The position numbers were made by a program, and so were the translations under genes. Shown one piece after another: positions 18,119-26,507 of a stretch of 64,000 bases of DNA. Within the stretch, counting starts at the first letter, position 1; each line of letters opens with the position of its first letter. The notes under the pieces are model-generated. The model had not been told where the DNA came from and searched no databases. It saw only the letters and a list, made by a program, of their open reading frames with translations. This DNA is from Leuconostoc inhae. GTDB lineage: Bacteria > Bacillota > Bacilli > Lactobacillales > Lactobacillaceae. Where the stretch lies: contig NZ_BPKW01000005.1 in assembly GCF_019656015.1 (NCBI RefSeq), positions 124,001-188,000 of the forward strand, read 5' to 3'.

Positions 18119-19141
18119 ATGGAAATATGGTCTGAACAAACAATTAAAGATTTTCGTCGTACGTTACTTGATTGGTATGATAAAGAGGGACGTTCGAATT
18201 TACCTTGGCGTGTGAATCATGAACCTTATCGCGTGCTTGTTTCTGAAATTATGCTGCAACAAACACAAGTAGATACGGTTTTACCATACTATGAGCGATT
18301 TATGTCGGATTTGCCAACTGTTGAGGATTTAGCAGACGCACCAGAAGCACAAGTATTGAAACTCTGGGAGGGACTTGGCTATTATTCGCGCGCGCGTAAT
18401 TTACAAAAAGCAGCTAAGTTTATTGTGGCAGAGTTACATGGCCATTGGCCGGAAAGTTCAGATGATTTGCAGGCGTTACCCGGTGTGGGGCCTTATACGT
18501 CAGCGGCTATTGCATCTATTAGTTTTGGTGAGGCTGTACCGGCTGTTGATGGCAATGCTTACCGCGTATTTAGTCGATTACTTAAAATTGATGCTGATAT
18601 TGCTAATACAAAGGCACGTCATATTTTTTACGATGCCATTTTACCAATTGTGGATCCGTTACGTCCTGGAGATTTTAATCAAGCGATTATGGATCTTGGA
18701 TCAAGTTATATGACTGCTAAAAATCCTGACAGCCAAAACTCACCAGTTCGGGCCTTTAATGGGGCCTTTCGTGATGATGTGGAAACTAATTACCCAGTTA
18801 AAACTAAAAAACAAAAACCAGTCAAACGACAATATGTGGCAATTATTTCCGAAAAAGATGGCCAATTATTATTTGAACAAAGGCCAGATACTGGTTTATT
18901 AGCTGGTTTTTGGACGTTTCCATTAATCCCGATTACTAGTATTGATGATATTGAAGGGCAACAACTCAATATTAAGCCAATTATTCATGTGTTCACGCAT
19001 CGGCGTTGGGAAATATGGTTGGTGAAACGAGCGGTTGAACGCCTGCCAAACCAAAAATATCTATCACCAAATGACTGGCAAACATTATCTTTACCTACGT
19101 TACAACATAAACTACTTAAAGCGCTGGAGGATTTAAAATAA
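18119..19141 (+). CDS. mutY: A/G-specific adenine glycosylase MutY, lacking the Fe-S cluster ligands
   Basis: 340 residues. It removes adenine mispaired with 8-oxoG. Catalytic Glu43 (SEIMLQQTQVDTVLPYYERF), helix-hairpin-helix LPGVGPYTSAAIASISFGEAVPAVDGNAYRV with Asp144, and the C-terminal 8-oxoG-recognising Nudix-like domain with the HVFTHRRWEIW loop are all present. The usual C-x6-C-x2-C-x5-C after MDLG is replaced by SSYMTAKNPDSQNSPVRAF (residues 195-213). The whole protein has no cysteine. Cluster-less MutY is known in some lactic acid bacteria. The reading frame is intact, so it is probably active. Its last base overlaps the next gene (TAATG). Confidence 0.93.
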   Translation: MEIWSEQTIKDFRRTLLDWYDKEGRSNLPWRVNHEPYRVLVSEIMLQQTQVDTVLPYYERFMSDLPTVEDLADAPEAQVLKLWEGLGYYSRARNLQKAAKFIVAELHGHWPESSDDLQALPGVGPYTSAAIASISFGEAVPAVDGNAYRVFSRLLKIDADIANTKARHIFYDAILPIVDPLRPGDFNQAIMDLGSSYMTAKNPDSQNSPVRAFNGAFRDDVETNYPVKTKKQKPVKRQYVAIISEKDGQLLFEQRPDTGLLAGFWTFPLIPITSIDDIEGQQLNIKPIIHVFTHRRWEIWLVKRAVERLPNQKYLSPNDWQTLSLPTLQHKLLKALEDLK

Positions 19142-20262
19142 TGTTTCCTAATATGAAATTAAAAAAGTTGTTTTTTTGGACACTTGAGTTATTGGCAGTG
19201 GCTGTATTAATTTTCATTGTTTCTGGGTTTGATTTTTTGATGCGACCCATTACAGTTTTTATTTCAACAGTATTTGTGCCATTACTTGTAGCTGGTTTTC
19301 TTTATTATGTCTTAAAACCGATTTTAACATTAGTAAAAAAAATAAAACTTTTTGGTAAACCAATACCGCATCAATTTGCTGTTATTATCACTTTTGCCTT
19401 ATTTTTGTCTGTTATTGCTATAGCGTTAATTGTTCTTGTGCCAACTTTGATTCGTGAAATATCAAATTTGATTACGGTTATGCCAAGCTTTGCAAAAGAT
19501 ATGCAAAGCTTTACAACAGAAACAATCAACAGTCGATGGTTTAAAAACCTTAATTTATCTGTTAATGCCGATCAAATTAGATCCGCTGTTGGTAAATATG
19601 CCGCATCATTTTTAACTGTTACGGCTGGAACTTTGGGAACGGTTGTGTCTACAGTTACCTCTGTTACGATTAACTTGGTTACCATTCCAGTTGTGCTATT
19701 TTATATGTTAAGTGATGGCAATCGTTTGGTACCTGCCATCAAAAAAGCTTTTCCAGATCGACATGCACAGAAAATATCTGAACTAACGACAAAAATGGAT
19801 AACACGATAGAAAAATATATTTCAGGGCAGGCCATTGAAATGTTATTTGTTGGCGTTACAATGGCTATTGGGTATTTACTTATTGGACAGCCCTATGCTT
19901 GGTTACTCGCTGTCGTGGCTGGGATTACAAATATTGTGCCATATATTGGTCCTTGGATTGGCGTGATACCATCTTTAATTGTTGCCAGTACGCAATCTTG
20001 GAAACAGGTATTATTTGTTTTGATCGTGATGACGATTGTTCAACAACTTGATGGTAATTTTATTTATCCTAATGTTATTGGGAAATCATTAGCGATTCAC
20101 CCATTGACAATCATGCTACTATTAATGGTAGCGGGGAATTTATGGGGTATTGTTGGAATGATCATTATTGTACCCGTATACGCAGTTCTAAGAGTAATTA
20201 TTGCTTTTGTTTTTGAACTAGCTGCATTGACCAAAAATAAAGAAATACTACGGGAAGAATGA
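19141..20262 (+). CDS. AI-2E family transporter (PerM/YdiK-like permease)
   Basis: 373 residues, with about 7-8 membrane helices and the AI-2E signature GQPYAWLLAVVAGITNIVPYIGPWIGVIPSL. The family contains AI-2 exporters and Na+/H+ antiporters of unclear role. Binding site CTGGAGG lies in the mutY end and the ATG overlaps the mutY stop, so the two are translationally coupled. Confidence 0.85.
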   Translation: MFPNMKLKKLFFWTLELLAVAVLIFIVSGFDFLMRPITVFISTVFVPLLVAGFLYYVLKPILTLVKKIKLFGKPIPHQFAVIITFALFLSVIAIALIVLVPTLIREISNLITVMPSFAKDMQSFTTETINSRWFKNLNLSVNADQIRSAVGKYAASFLTVTAGTLGTVVSTVTSVTINLVTIPVVLFYMLSDGNRLVPAIKKAFPDRHAQKISELTTKMDNTIEKYISGQAIEMLFVGVTMAIGYLLIGQPYAWLLAVVAGITNIVPYIGPWIGVIPSLIVASTQSWKQVLFVLIVMTIVQQLDGNFIYPNVIGKSLAIHPLTIMLLLMVAGNLWGIVGMIIIVPVYAVLRVIIAFVFELAALTKNKEILREE

Positions 20263-20401
20263 TTTTTATTTGGTTATTTTAACGAGCTGTTGCCAAAAGA
20301 GTTAATTGTTATTTTATATGTGTTCCTATAGCAAAATTACCAATAAAAAATGTAACAAGCGTTGTTGTGATAAGATATGATGTTGATTTGATTAATTTAT
20401 G

Positions 20402-20463
20402 TACGTCAATTAAAAGGTAATATGCAATTGGGTATTGACGTATGAGCATTTTTCAAGTAAACT
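20402..20463 (+). promoter_or_regulatory. tRNA promoter with flanking inverted repeat
   Basis: TTGACG (20435-20440), 17 bp, TAAACT (20458-20463) places the start just before tRNA-Leu. A 9-bp perfect inverted repeat, TACGTCAAT (20402-20410) and ATTGACGTA (20434-20442), overlaps the -35. The rest of the 20263-20486 gap holds nothing I recognise. Confidence 0.5.
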
Positions 20464-20486
20464 AATATAGTTGCGTAAACAACAAT

Positions 20487-20568
20487 GCGGGTGTGGCGGA
20501 ACTGGCAGACGCGCTGGATTTAGGTTCCAGTGCCGCAAGGCGTGCAGGTTCGATTCCTGTCACCCGTA
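20487..20568 (+). tRNA. tRNA-Leu (anticodon TAG)
   Basis: 82 nt, class II. Acceptor GCGGGTG / CACCCGT, anticodon stem CTGGA / TCCAG with loop TTTAGGT (anticodon TAG), long variable arm TGCCGCAAGGCGT, T loop TTCGATT, discriminator A. CCA is not encoded. Confidence 0.96.
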
Positions 20569-20631
20569 TAAGAGAATTAGTATTCTCTGGGGTATCTAGT
20601 ATGATTTAGGCATACTTGAGTACTTGGAGTT

Positions 20632-20704
20632 GCCGACTTAGCTCAGTTGGTAGAGCATCTCACTAGTAATGAGGGGGTCAACGGTTCGAATCCGCTAGTC
20701 GGCA
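20632..20704 (+). tRNA. tRNA-Thr (anticodon AGT)
   Basis: 73 nt. Acceptor GCCGACT / AGTCGGC, D arm GCTC/GAGC, anticodon stem TCTCA / TGAGG with loop CTAGTAA (anticodon AGT), T loop TTCGAAT, discriminator A, no encoded CCA. A34 at the wobble position is uncommon in bacterial tRNA-Thr. One A-C mismatch in the T stem. Confidence 0.93.
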
Positions 20705-20710
20705 TCAGAT

Positions 20711-20744
20711 AAAAGTAGTGATACATTGTATCACTACTTTTTAT
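20711..20744 (+). terminator. Terminator of the tRNA operon
   Basis: Stem AAAAGTAGTGATAC / GTATCACTACTTTT with an ATT loop and T tail. Confidence 0.92.
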
Positions 20745-20761
20745 TTATTAATCTAGTAGGC

Positions 20762-20798
20762 TTTACAAACTAGTAGAGGCGGTTTATAATACTAGTAT
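20762..20798 (+). promoter_or_regulatory. PadR-gene promoter with palindromic operator
   Basis: TTTACA (20762-20767), 17 bp, TATAAT (20785-20790). ACTAGTA occurs at 20769-20775 (spacer) and 20791-20797, 22 bp apart (two helical turns). The second is part of the palindrome ATACTAGTAT (20789-20798) overlapping the -10. This is a likely autorepression site. Confidence 0.6.
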
Positions 20799-20827
20799 GC
20801 TAAACATATTACTGAGAAGGTATAAAA

Positions 20828-21184
20828 ATGAAACAAAATATTTCTAGTCAAATGCTTAAAGGTATTCTACAAGGTGTGATGTTAATTATTTTAGAAAAAA
20901 AATCAGACTATGGATATGGCATTAGCAAACAAATTAATCGATATGGTTTATCAGATATACCGAAAGGTACAATCTATCCTTTATTAACAACAATGGAAAA
21001 GCGTGGCTTAGTTGAAGGAAAAATGAAACCATCACTAGAAGGTCCCGACCGTAAATATTATTTCATAACAGTTGCAGGTGTACAAGCTAAAAAAGATTTT
21101 ATTAATGAATGGCAGTTTTTGGCGGGAGCAGTTAATCAATTGATTGACGAAGGGGAAAACAATGATAACAAAAGAAATAATTGA
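20828..21184 (+). CDS. PadR-family transcriptional regulator
   Basis: 118 residues, a short PadR-s2 type. Winged helix: QMLKGILQGVMLIILEKKSDYGYGISKQI, SDIPKGTIYPLLTTMEKRGLVEGKMKPS, GPDRKYYFITVAG, then a short dimerisation helix. PadR proteins repress membrane or efflux genes next to them. The 3' end overlaps the next gene by 23 nt, so both are one transcript. The palindromic site in its promoter suggests autoregulation. Confidence 0.9.
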   Translation: MKQNISSQMLKGILQGVMLIILEKKSDYGYGISKQINRYGLSDIPKGTIYPLLTTMEKRGLVEGKMKPSLEGPDRKYYFITVAGVQAKKDFINEWQFLAGAVNQLIDEGENNDNKRNN

Positions 21185-21995
21185 AGCAAATAATTTGTTA
21201 CGTGAAAATTTGAATACAGAAAATAAAGCGTTTTATGAAAATTTATTATTGTACATCAGAATTGAAGGATTTGCACGTAACGAACACAAAATAGAGACGC
21301 AGTTATTAAGTATACTACAAGATATTTTGGAGGCACAAGGTGAAGGGGTTTCAGCAGCAGATTATTTTGGTAAAGAACCTAAAGTTATTGCTGATGATAT
21401 ATTGTCTGAAATGCCGCGTCATATTTTGGAAGTTATCAAAGTAGGTTTTTATGTCGTATTAACGTACATTGGTGTTTGTTTTCTACCATCTTTAATGGTT
21501 GCAGAGAAGCCTATTGATATTGGTATGTTAGTTATTTCAGGAGCTTTTCTATATATTGTGGTTTTGATTGGTTTTAAATATCTTGGACGAACAGTTTATC
21601 AAGTCAATACGATATTAAAAAATAAATATTTACAATATTTTGTCATTTGGATAGTCATCTGTCTTGCTATTGCACCAATTTACTTAATGAGCATGTTTTT
21701 GAAAACGCCACTACGTTTGAGGTTAGATGGTGGATTGGGGATGGTTATTATTTTGTTAGCATTAACAATCGGGCTATACTTCTTCATACGTGCAAAGGAT
21801 AAAACACTGCTTTGGCCATTTATTATTTTTTTGGTTGGTGCAGGTGTCATGGGCATTGTGACACGATTGCCTAAACTAAATGCGATGTTGCTCCATACGG
21901 AAAAAGGACGATATTTAATAGCTGGCGTAATAATAGTGTTACTATTAACATTTTACTTACTAAATTTTGTTGCACTGAAAAAAATTAAAAAATAA
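21162..21995 (+). CDS. PadR-associated membrane protein (DUF1048/DUF1129-like)
   Basis: 277 residues from ATG 21162, with AGGGGAA inside the padR frame. The N-terminal cytosolic helical domain, about 90 residues (LLRENLNTENKAFYENLLLY...LLSILQDILEAQGEGVSAADYFGKEPKVIADDIL), resembles the domains usually paired with PadR. It is followed by about six membrane helices. By analogy it is the sensing or target partner of the regulator. No enzyme motif is visible, so the function is unknown. Confidence 0.7.
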   Translation: MITKEIIEANNLLRENLNTENKAFYENLLLYIRIEGFARNEHKIETQLLSILQDILEAQGEGVSAADYFGKEPKVIADDILSEMPRHILEVIKVGFYVVLTYIGVCFLPSLMVAEKPIDIGMLVISGAFLYIVVLIGFKYLGRTVYQVNTILKNKYLQYFVIWIVICLAIAPIYLMSMFLKTPLRLRLDGGLGMVIILLALTIGLYFFIRAKDKTLLWPFIIFLVGAGVMGIVTRLPKLNAMLLHTEKGRYLIAGVIIVLLLTFYLLNFVALKKIKK

Positions 21996-22031
21996 GCAGT
22001 AGCTATGTGTAAAACATAGCTACTGCTTATT
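21991..22031. terminator. Bidirectional terminator
   Basis: Perfect 18-bp stem (arms 21991-22008 and 22014-22031, loop GTAAA) between convergent genes. The upstream stop codon lies in the 5' arm. Confidence 0.93.
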
Positions 22032-22038
22032 TTAATCA

Positions 22039-23535
22039 TTAATCTCGTCGTGTCAATTTCACGACACCTTCCCAGCGTGCTGTTTGTGGGAACATATCAA
22101 TACTTTGAATATAATCGACTTTATAGGCCTTTGTTAAGTCAACTAAGTCACGGGCCAATGTTGATGCGTTACATGAAATGTAAACGAACTTTTCTGGTTT
22201 TGTACGCAAAATTTCACGTCGCAAGGCAGTATCTAATCCAGTACGTGGTGGATCAACAACCAGTGCATCGGCTAACCAACCTTCTGACTGCCATTTTGGA
22301 AACAGGTCTTCTGCTGTTCCTATTTCATAGTGGGCGTTATCAATGTGGTTGATTTTGGCATTAATGTTAGCATCATCAACTGCTTCAGGAATGATTTCCA
22401 TACCGCGGACTTCGCCAACTTTATCAGCTAAACTTAAACCAATAGTCCCGACACCAGCATAAGCATCGACTAGTTTATCAGCGTGTGTCAAGTTAAGCGC
22501 AGTGAGTGCTTCTTGATAGACTACTCCCATTTGTGTATGGTTGAGTTGCATGAACGCACGTGGAGACAACTGGAATGTTTTACCCATAACGGTTTCTTCG
22601 ATGTAATCTTTACCCCATAATTTGATTGTTTCATCTCCCCAAACTAGGCTGGTACGACCAGGGTTGAAGTTTTGGAAAATACCGGTTACTTCAGGGAGTG
22701 CTTGATTGATGGCTGTAATCAGTGCAGTGTCGCCAGGGAAACCATCAGTATTGGTAACAAAGGTAAGTTGTACTTCACCAGTTGTATGTGACACACGAAC
22801 AACAACAGTTTTAACAGTGCCGTGATTTTTATCTTCATTATAAATTGAAACTGAAAGCTTATCGAGCAATTCGCGAATTGCTCGCATAACTTTCATTGTA
22901 ACAGGATCTTGGGTATGGACAACTGGTAGATCGACAAGATCGTGACTGCTACGTTTGTACATACCGACACTGAGTTTTTTACCAATTTTGCGAACAGGAA
23001 ATTGTGCTTTGTTACGGTATTCGTAAGGATTTTCCATACCAATTGTGTCACGCAAATCGTAATCAGACCAACCGCGTGGTTGGAATTTTTCTAGTGATTG
23101 TACAAGGACATCTTTTTTAAAGGCTAACTGTGCGGGATAAGTCATGTGTTCGAGTTCAAAGCCACCGACTTCAGCAGCAAATTCATCCATGGGTTTAACC
23201 CGATTTGGTGATTTTTCACGGATTTTTAACACACGGGCCGCAATGTATTTAGGTTCGACCTCAGTAACTCTAACAACAGCCACCTCGTCTGGTAAAGCAC
23301 CAGGAACGAAAACAATTTTACGTTTAAAGTAGCCAATACCTTCGCCATTGATACCTAAGCGTTTGATTGTGAGTGGGAAATTTTGATCGACATGGACATC
23401 CACACCATCGAAGTGAGAATCTTGTCTTTGACCTGATTTACGTGGATCAAATTTCTTGCCGTAAAAAGGTTTTTTACCACTGGAATTGAGGTTTTTTTGT
23501 GCGTAGGCACGTTTTTTTGGTGAATTTTCTGTCAT
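22039..23535 (-). CDS. 23S rRNA (uracil-C5)-methyltransferase, RlmD/RlmCD family, lacking Fe-S ligands
   Basis: 498 residues. SAM-dependent methylation of 23S rRNA uridines (U1939, and U747 in the dual-specific Gram-positive form). Basic N-tail of about 45 residues, TRAM domain (FPLTIKRLGINGEGIGYFKRKIVFVPGALPDEVAVVRV), Rossmann motif DAYAGVGTIGLSLA, DPPRTGLD, nucleophile Cys455 (YISCNASTLARDL) and the base Glu in RWEGVVKL. The usual C-x5-CGGC cluster motif reads DEFAAEVGGF (117-126) and the fourth ligand region reads VVHTQD. Cys455 is the only cysteine in the protein. Enzymatic parts are intact. It is monocistronic. Confidence 0.92.
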   Translation of the reverse strand: MTENSPKKRAYAQKNLNSSGKKPFYGKKFDPRKSGQRQDSHFDGVDVHVDQNFPLTIKRLGINGEGIGYFKRKIVFVPGALPDEVAVVRVTEVEPKYIAARVLKIREKSPNRVKPMDEFAAEVGGFELEHMTYPAQLAFKKDVLVQSLEKFQPRGWSDYDLRDTIGMENPYEYRNKAQFPVRKIGKKLSVGMYKRSSHDLVDLPVVHTQDPVTMKVMRAIRELLDKLSVSIYNEDKNHGTVKTVVVRVSHTTGEVQLTFVTNTDGFPGDTALITAINQALPEVTGIFQNFNPGRTSLVWGDETIKLWGKDYIEETVMGKTFQLSPRAFMQLNHTQMGVVYQEALTALNLTHADKLVDAYAGVGTIGLSLADKVGEVRGMEIIPEAVDDANINAKINHIDNAHYEIGTAEDLFPKWQSEGWLADALVVDPPRTGLDTALRREILRTKPEKFVYISCNASTLARDLVDLTKAYKVDYIQSIDMFPQTARWEGVVKLTRRD

Positions 23536-23670
23536 GATGTTTATTGTCTGAGCGTGTTATTTGAACCAGTACTCAGACGTTTCCTTTCTGCATTGCAATG
23601 CCATGGTGACGTTGTTACTTATTAAGTATAACAGCTCAAAAAATATAAAATAGTTTACATATATGAGTGA

Positions 23671-23730
23671 TTTACATTTGTGTTATAGTACATATGTGTT
23701 ATAATTATAGTACATATGTGTTATAATTAT
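23671..23730. repeat. Tandem 22-bp duplication carrying extended -10 promoters
   Basis: A 22-bp unit (23687-23708) is repeated exactly at 23709-23730. A partial, diverged copy (TTTACATTTGTGTTAT) precedes it at 23671. Each full unit contains TGTTATAAT, an extended -10. The duplication therefore doubles the promoter of the downstream leader ORF-HTH-clpL transcript. No CtsR or CIRCE box is seen here. Confidence 0.8.
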
Positions 23731-23753
23731 AGTTGTAAAGGAGATGTGGAAAA

Positions 23754-23840
23754 ATGATAAGAAGCAACAACTTTATTAACCGCAATCACGATCGTGTACG
23801 CGGACAAACTTTAAATTGGAGTGATGATTATGAGATTTGA
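23754..23840 (+). CDS. Possible 28-residue leader ORF upstream of HTH gene
   Basis: ATG 23754 with an excellent AAAGGAG 10 nt upstream. It encodes a 28-residue polar peptide beginning MIRSNNFINRNHDRVRGQ and stops at TGA 23838-23840, overlapping the start of the next gene by 11 nt. The strong binding site and stop/start overlap suggest it is translated and couples translation of the HTH gene. No family is recognised. Confidence 0.5.
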   Translation: MIRSNNFINRNHDRVRGQTLNWSDDYEI

Positions 23841-24063
23841 TATTAAGGCGTATTTGGATGACAATTCGCTAACGATCTACCGAGTAGCGAAAGATTCTGG
23901 ATATGGTTATACAACAATTCATAAATCATTTAACAAAACGCAATCAGATGCAACTAGTTTGAATATGAGAGATCTTGATGCGCTTGCTAAAGCGCAACAT
24001 CAAGCAATGTGGGAAGTATTACGAGACCTTGAAAAATTATATTTTAATTCAGACGAAGGTTGA
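23830..24063 (+). CDS. Small XRE-like helix-turn-helix protein
   Basis: 77 residues from ATG 23830, with TTGGAG 8 nt upstream; GTG 23821 and ATG 23824 overlap that site. Helices read FDIKAYLDDNSLTIYRVAKDSGYGYTTIHKSFNK, a Cro/CI-like HTH in which YTTIHKSF is the recognition helix, then SLNMRDLDALAKAQHQAMWEVLRDLEKL. No effector domain. It lies directly before clpL (71 nt) on the same transcript and may control it. This is inference from position only. Confidence 0.7.
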   Translation: MRFDIKAYLDDNSLTIYRVAKDSGYGYTTIHKSFNKTQSDATSLNMRDLDALAKAQHQAMWEVLRDLEKLYFNSDEG

Positions 24064-24134
24064 TGTAATTCAGTATGTTTCACGTAGCTGATAACTAAGT
24101 ATCTGATATAAATGAAGAAAAAGGGGAATTTTAA

Positions 24135-26258
24135 ATGGCTAATGACAATTTTTTAAATGATCCATTCGGATCAGATATGAACAATATTTTTAATAATATG
24201 ATGGGCAATATGAATGGTTATAATTCTGAAAACCGCCGTTATCTTATTAATGGACAAGAAGTGTCGCCTGAGCAATTTGCACAATATCGTCAAAGTGGGC
24301 AATTACCTCAAGGTCAGCAAGCGTCAATCAATGGGAATAACGCTGGTCGACAGGTAGCCCAAACGCAGGGACAACCTAAGCAGGAAGGCATATTAGCTAA
24401 GTTAGGCCGTAATTTAACACAAGAAGCACGTGATGGCTTGCTTGATCCAGTAATTGGCCGTAATAAGGAAATTCAAGAGACTGCAGAAATTCTGGGCCGT
24501 CGTACGAAGAACAATCCTGTATTAGTGGGTGACGCTGGTGTTGGTAAAACGGCTGTCGTTGAAGGCCTCGCACAAGCAATTGTAACGGGGGATGTACCTG
24601 CTGCAATTAAAGATAAGGAAATTTACTCGATTGATATTTCAAGTTTAGAAGCAGGGACGCAATTCCGCGGTGCCTTTGAAGAAAATATTCAAAACCTGAT
24701 GAAGGAGGTTAAATCAGCAGGCAATGTTATCTTATTCTTTGATGAAATTCATCAAATTTTAGGTGCCGGTTCTACTGGTGGTGAAGATGGTGGCAAAGGC
24801 TTGGCCGATATTATTAAGCCAGCCTTGAGTCGCGGTGAAATTTCGTTAATTGGTGCGACAACTCAAGATGAATATCGTAACACAATTATGAAAAATGCTG
24901 CTTTGGCTCGTCGATTTAATGAGGTCACAGTTAACGCACCATCTGCGCAAGATACATTATTAATTTTAAAAGGCATTGCGACATTATATGAAACGCATCA
25001 TCATGTTTCTCTACCTGAAGATGTATTGAAAGCCGCTGTTGATTACGCGGTGCAATACATTCCGCAACGTTCGCTACCTGACAAGGCGATTGATTTGTTA
25101 GATATGACAGCAGCTCATTTGAGTGCTAAAAATCCAGTAACAGATAAAGTCAGTTTAGAAAAGCAATTACATGATACCAAAGAAAAACAGGAGAAAGCTG
25201 TTGCAGAAGAAGATTTTGAAGCTGCATTAAAATATAAGAATACAATTGCTAAATTAGAACAGAAAATTGACGGCGCAGATGAAGCGACAAAAGTTGTTGC
25301 CACTGCAAATGATGTGGCAGAATCTGTCGAACGTTTAACGGGTATTCCAGTAGCACAAATGGGTGCTTCTGATATTGAGCGTTTGAAGACAATCGGTGAT
25401 CGTTTGGCTGGCAAGGTTATCGGACAAGAAGACGCAGTTAACATGGTTGCACGTGCAATTCGTCGTAATCGTGCTGGATTTGATGAGGGCAATCGACCAA
25501 TTGGTAGTTTCTTATTTGTTGGTCCAACAGGTGTGGGTAAGACCGAGTTAGCTAAGCAACTCGCATTAGATATGTTTGGTAGTAAAGACAATATTGTACG
25601 GTTAGATATGTCAGAATATTCAGACTTGACAGCAGTATCAAAGCTAATTGGTACGACTGCTGGTTATGTTGGATATGACGATAATAGCAACACGTTGACA
25701 GAAAAAGTACGTCGTAATCCTTACTCAATTGTCTTACTTGATGAAATTGAAAAGGCAAATCCACAAATTTTGACCTTGTTGTTACAAGTGATGGATGATG
25801 GTCGTTTGACTGATGGACAGGGCAATGTTGTTAACTTCAAAAATACAGTGATTATTGCAACTTCCAATGCTGGTTTTTCCGATAAAAGTGATGGAGAACT
25901 CATGGCGCGTTTGGCACCTTACTTCCGTCCAGAGTTCTTAAACCGTTTTAATGGCGTGATTGAGTTCTCAACTTTGAGCAAAGATGATCTCAAGCAAATT
26001 GTTGATTTAATGTTAGCTGATGTGAATGAGACTTTGGCTAAAAAAGAGTTGACTTTGCAGGTTTCAGACGCCGTCAAAAATCACTTGATTGAAGATGGTT
26101 ACGATGAAGCAATGGGTGCACGACCACTCCGTCGTGTCATTGAGCAACAAATACGTGATCAAGTCACCGATTTTTACCTAGATAATCCGGGTGCGAAGGA
26201 ACTAATTGCAGACTTAATTGACGGGCAAGTTGTGATATCAGCTATTGTTCAGAAATAA
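24135..26258 (+). CDS. clpL: ClpL-type AAA+ chaperone/unfoldase
   Basis: 707 residues, the ClpL length. The short N-terminal region is Asn/Gly/Gln-rich ([13 protein letters not shown]). AAA module 1: [15 protein letters not shown] and [12 protein letters not shown] middle region includes a UVR-like stretch ([23 protein letters not shown]). AAA module 2: [15 protein letters not shown] and [11 protein letters not shown], then the D2-small domain ([17 protein letters not shown]). ClpL lacks the long N-domain of ClpC/ClpE and acts as a heat- and stress-tolerance chaperone in lactic acid bacteria. No CIRCE or CtsR box is found upstream, unlike many clp genes. Confidence 0.93.
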   Translation: MANDNFLNDPFGSDMNNIFNNMMGNMNGYNSENRRYLINGQEVSPEQFAQYRQSGQLPQGQQASINGNNAGRQVAQTQGQPKQEGILAKLGRNLTQEARDGLLDPVIGRNKEIQETAEILGRRTKNNPVLVGDAGVGKTAVVEGLAQAIVTGDVPAAIKDKEIYSIDISSLEAGTQFRGAFEENIQNLMKEVKSAGNVILFFDEIHQILGAGSTGGEDGGKGLADIIKPALSRGEISLIGATTQDEYRNTIMKNAALARRFNEVTVNAPSAQDTLLILKGIATLYETHHHVSLPEDVLKAAVDYAVQYIPQRSLPDKAIDLLDMTAAHLSAKNPVTDKVSLEKQLHDTKEKQEKAVAEEDFEAALKYKNTIAKLEQKIDGADEATKVVATANDVAESVERLTGIPVAQMGASDIERLKTIGDRLAGKVIGQEDAVNMVARAIRRNRAGFDEGNRPIGSFLFVGPTGVGKTELAKQLALDMFGSKDNIVRLDMSEYSDLTAVSKLIGTTAGYVGYDDNSNTLTEKVRRNPYSIVLLDEIEKANPQILTLLLQVMDDGRLTDGQGNVVNFKNTVIIATSNAGFSDKSDGELMARLAPYFRPEFLNRFNGVIEFSTLSKDDLKQIVDLMLADVNETLAKKELTLQVSDAVKNHLIEDGYDEAMGARPLRRVIEQQIRDQVTDFYLDNPGAKELIADLIDGQVVISAIVQK

Positions 26259-26267
26259 TATTGTGTC

Positions 26268-26304
26268 AAAAAACGGTTAGCAGTAACATGCTAGCCGTTT
26301 TTTA
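26268..26304 (+). terminator. Terminator of clpL
   Basis: Stem AAAAAACGGTTAGCA / TGCTAGCCGTTTTTT (one wobble pair) and T tail. Confidence 0.92.
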
Positions 26305-26363
26305 GTGTCTGATTATTGTCATTTTCAAAAAACAATTCAAATAACGATGATATTCAAAAAATC

Positions 26364-26420
26364 TTGTCTAGACTAGCAATCCTATGTTGCGTTGCCAAGG
26401 GCTTTACTTGTCTATACATT
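26364..26420 (+). promoter_or_regulatory. Two candidate TreR operator sites
   Basis: TTGTCTAGACTAG (26364) and TTGTCTATACATT (26408) share TTGTCTA in the same orientation, 44 bp apart (about four helical turns). The second is close to the TTGTATATACAA operator known for Bacillus TreR. Upstream of the treR promoter. Confidence 0.4.
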
Positions 26421-26445
26421 TGGGTAAAAATGCCAGTTTAATTAG

Positions 26446-26474
26446 TTGTAAGCGCTTACAGATGATGTTATATT
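26446..26474 (+). promoter_or_regulatory. Trehalose operon promoter with overlapping cre site
   Basis: TTGTAA (26446-26451), 17 bp, TATATT (26469-26474). A perfect cre palindrome TGTAAGCGCTTACA (26447-26460) covers the -35, so CcpA binding should block RNA polymerase when preferred sugars are present. Confidence 0.8.
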
Positions 26475-26507
26475 TAACTTGTAAACAGCGATAGAGGAGA
26501 ATTTGTG

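Noticed and set aside
23536-24134. CtsR or CIRCE heat-shock operator upstream of clpL
   Set aside because: No GGTCAAA tandem heptads and no TTAGCACTC/GAGTGCTAA repeat in the interval.
25115-25591. 158-codon minus-strand frame inside clpL
   Set aside because: Antisense shadow of a clear AAA+ reading frame; no start signals.
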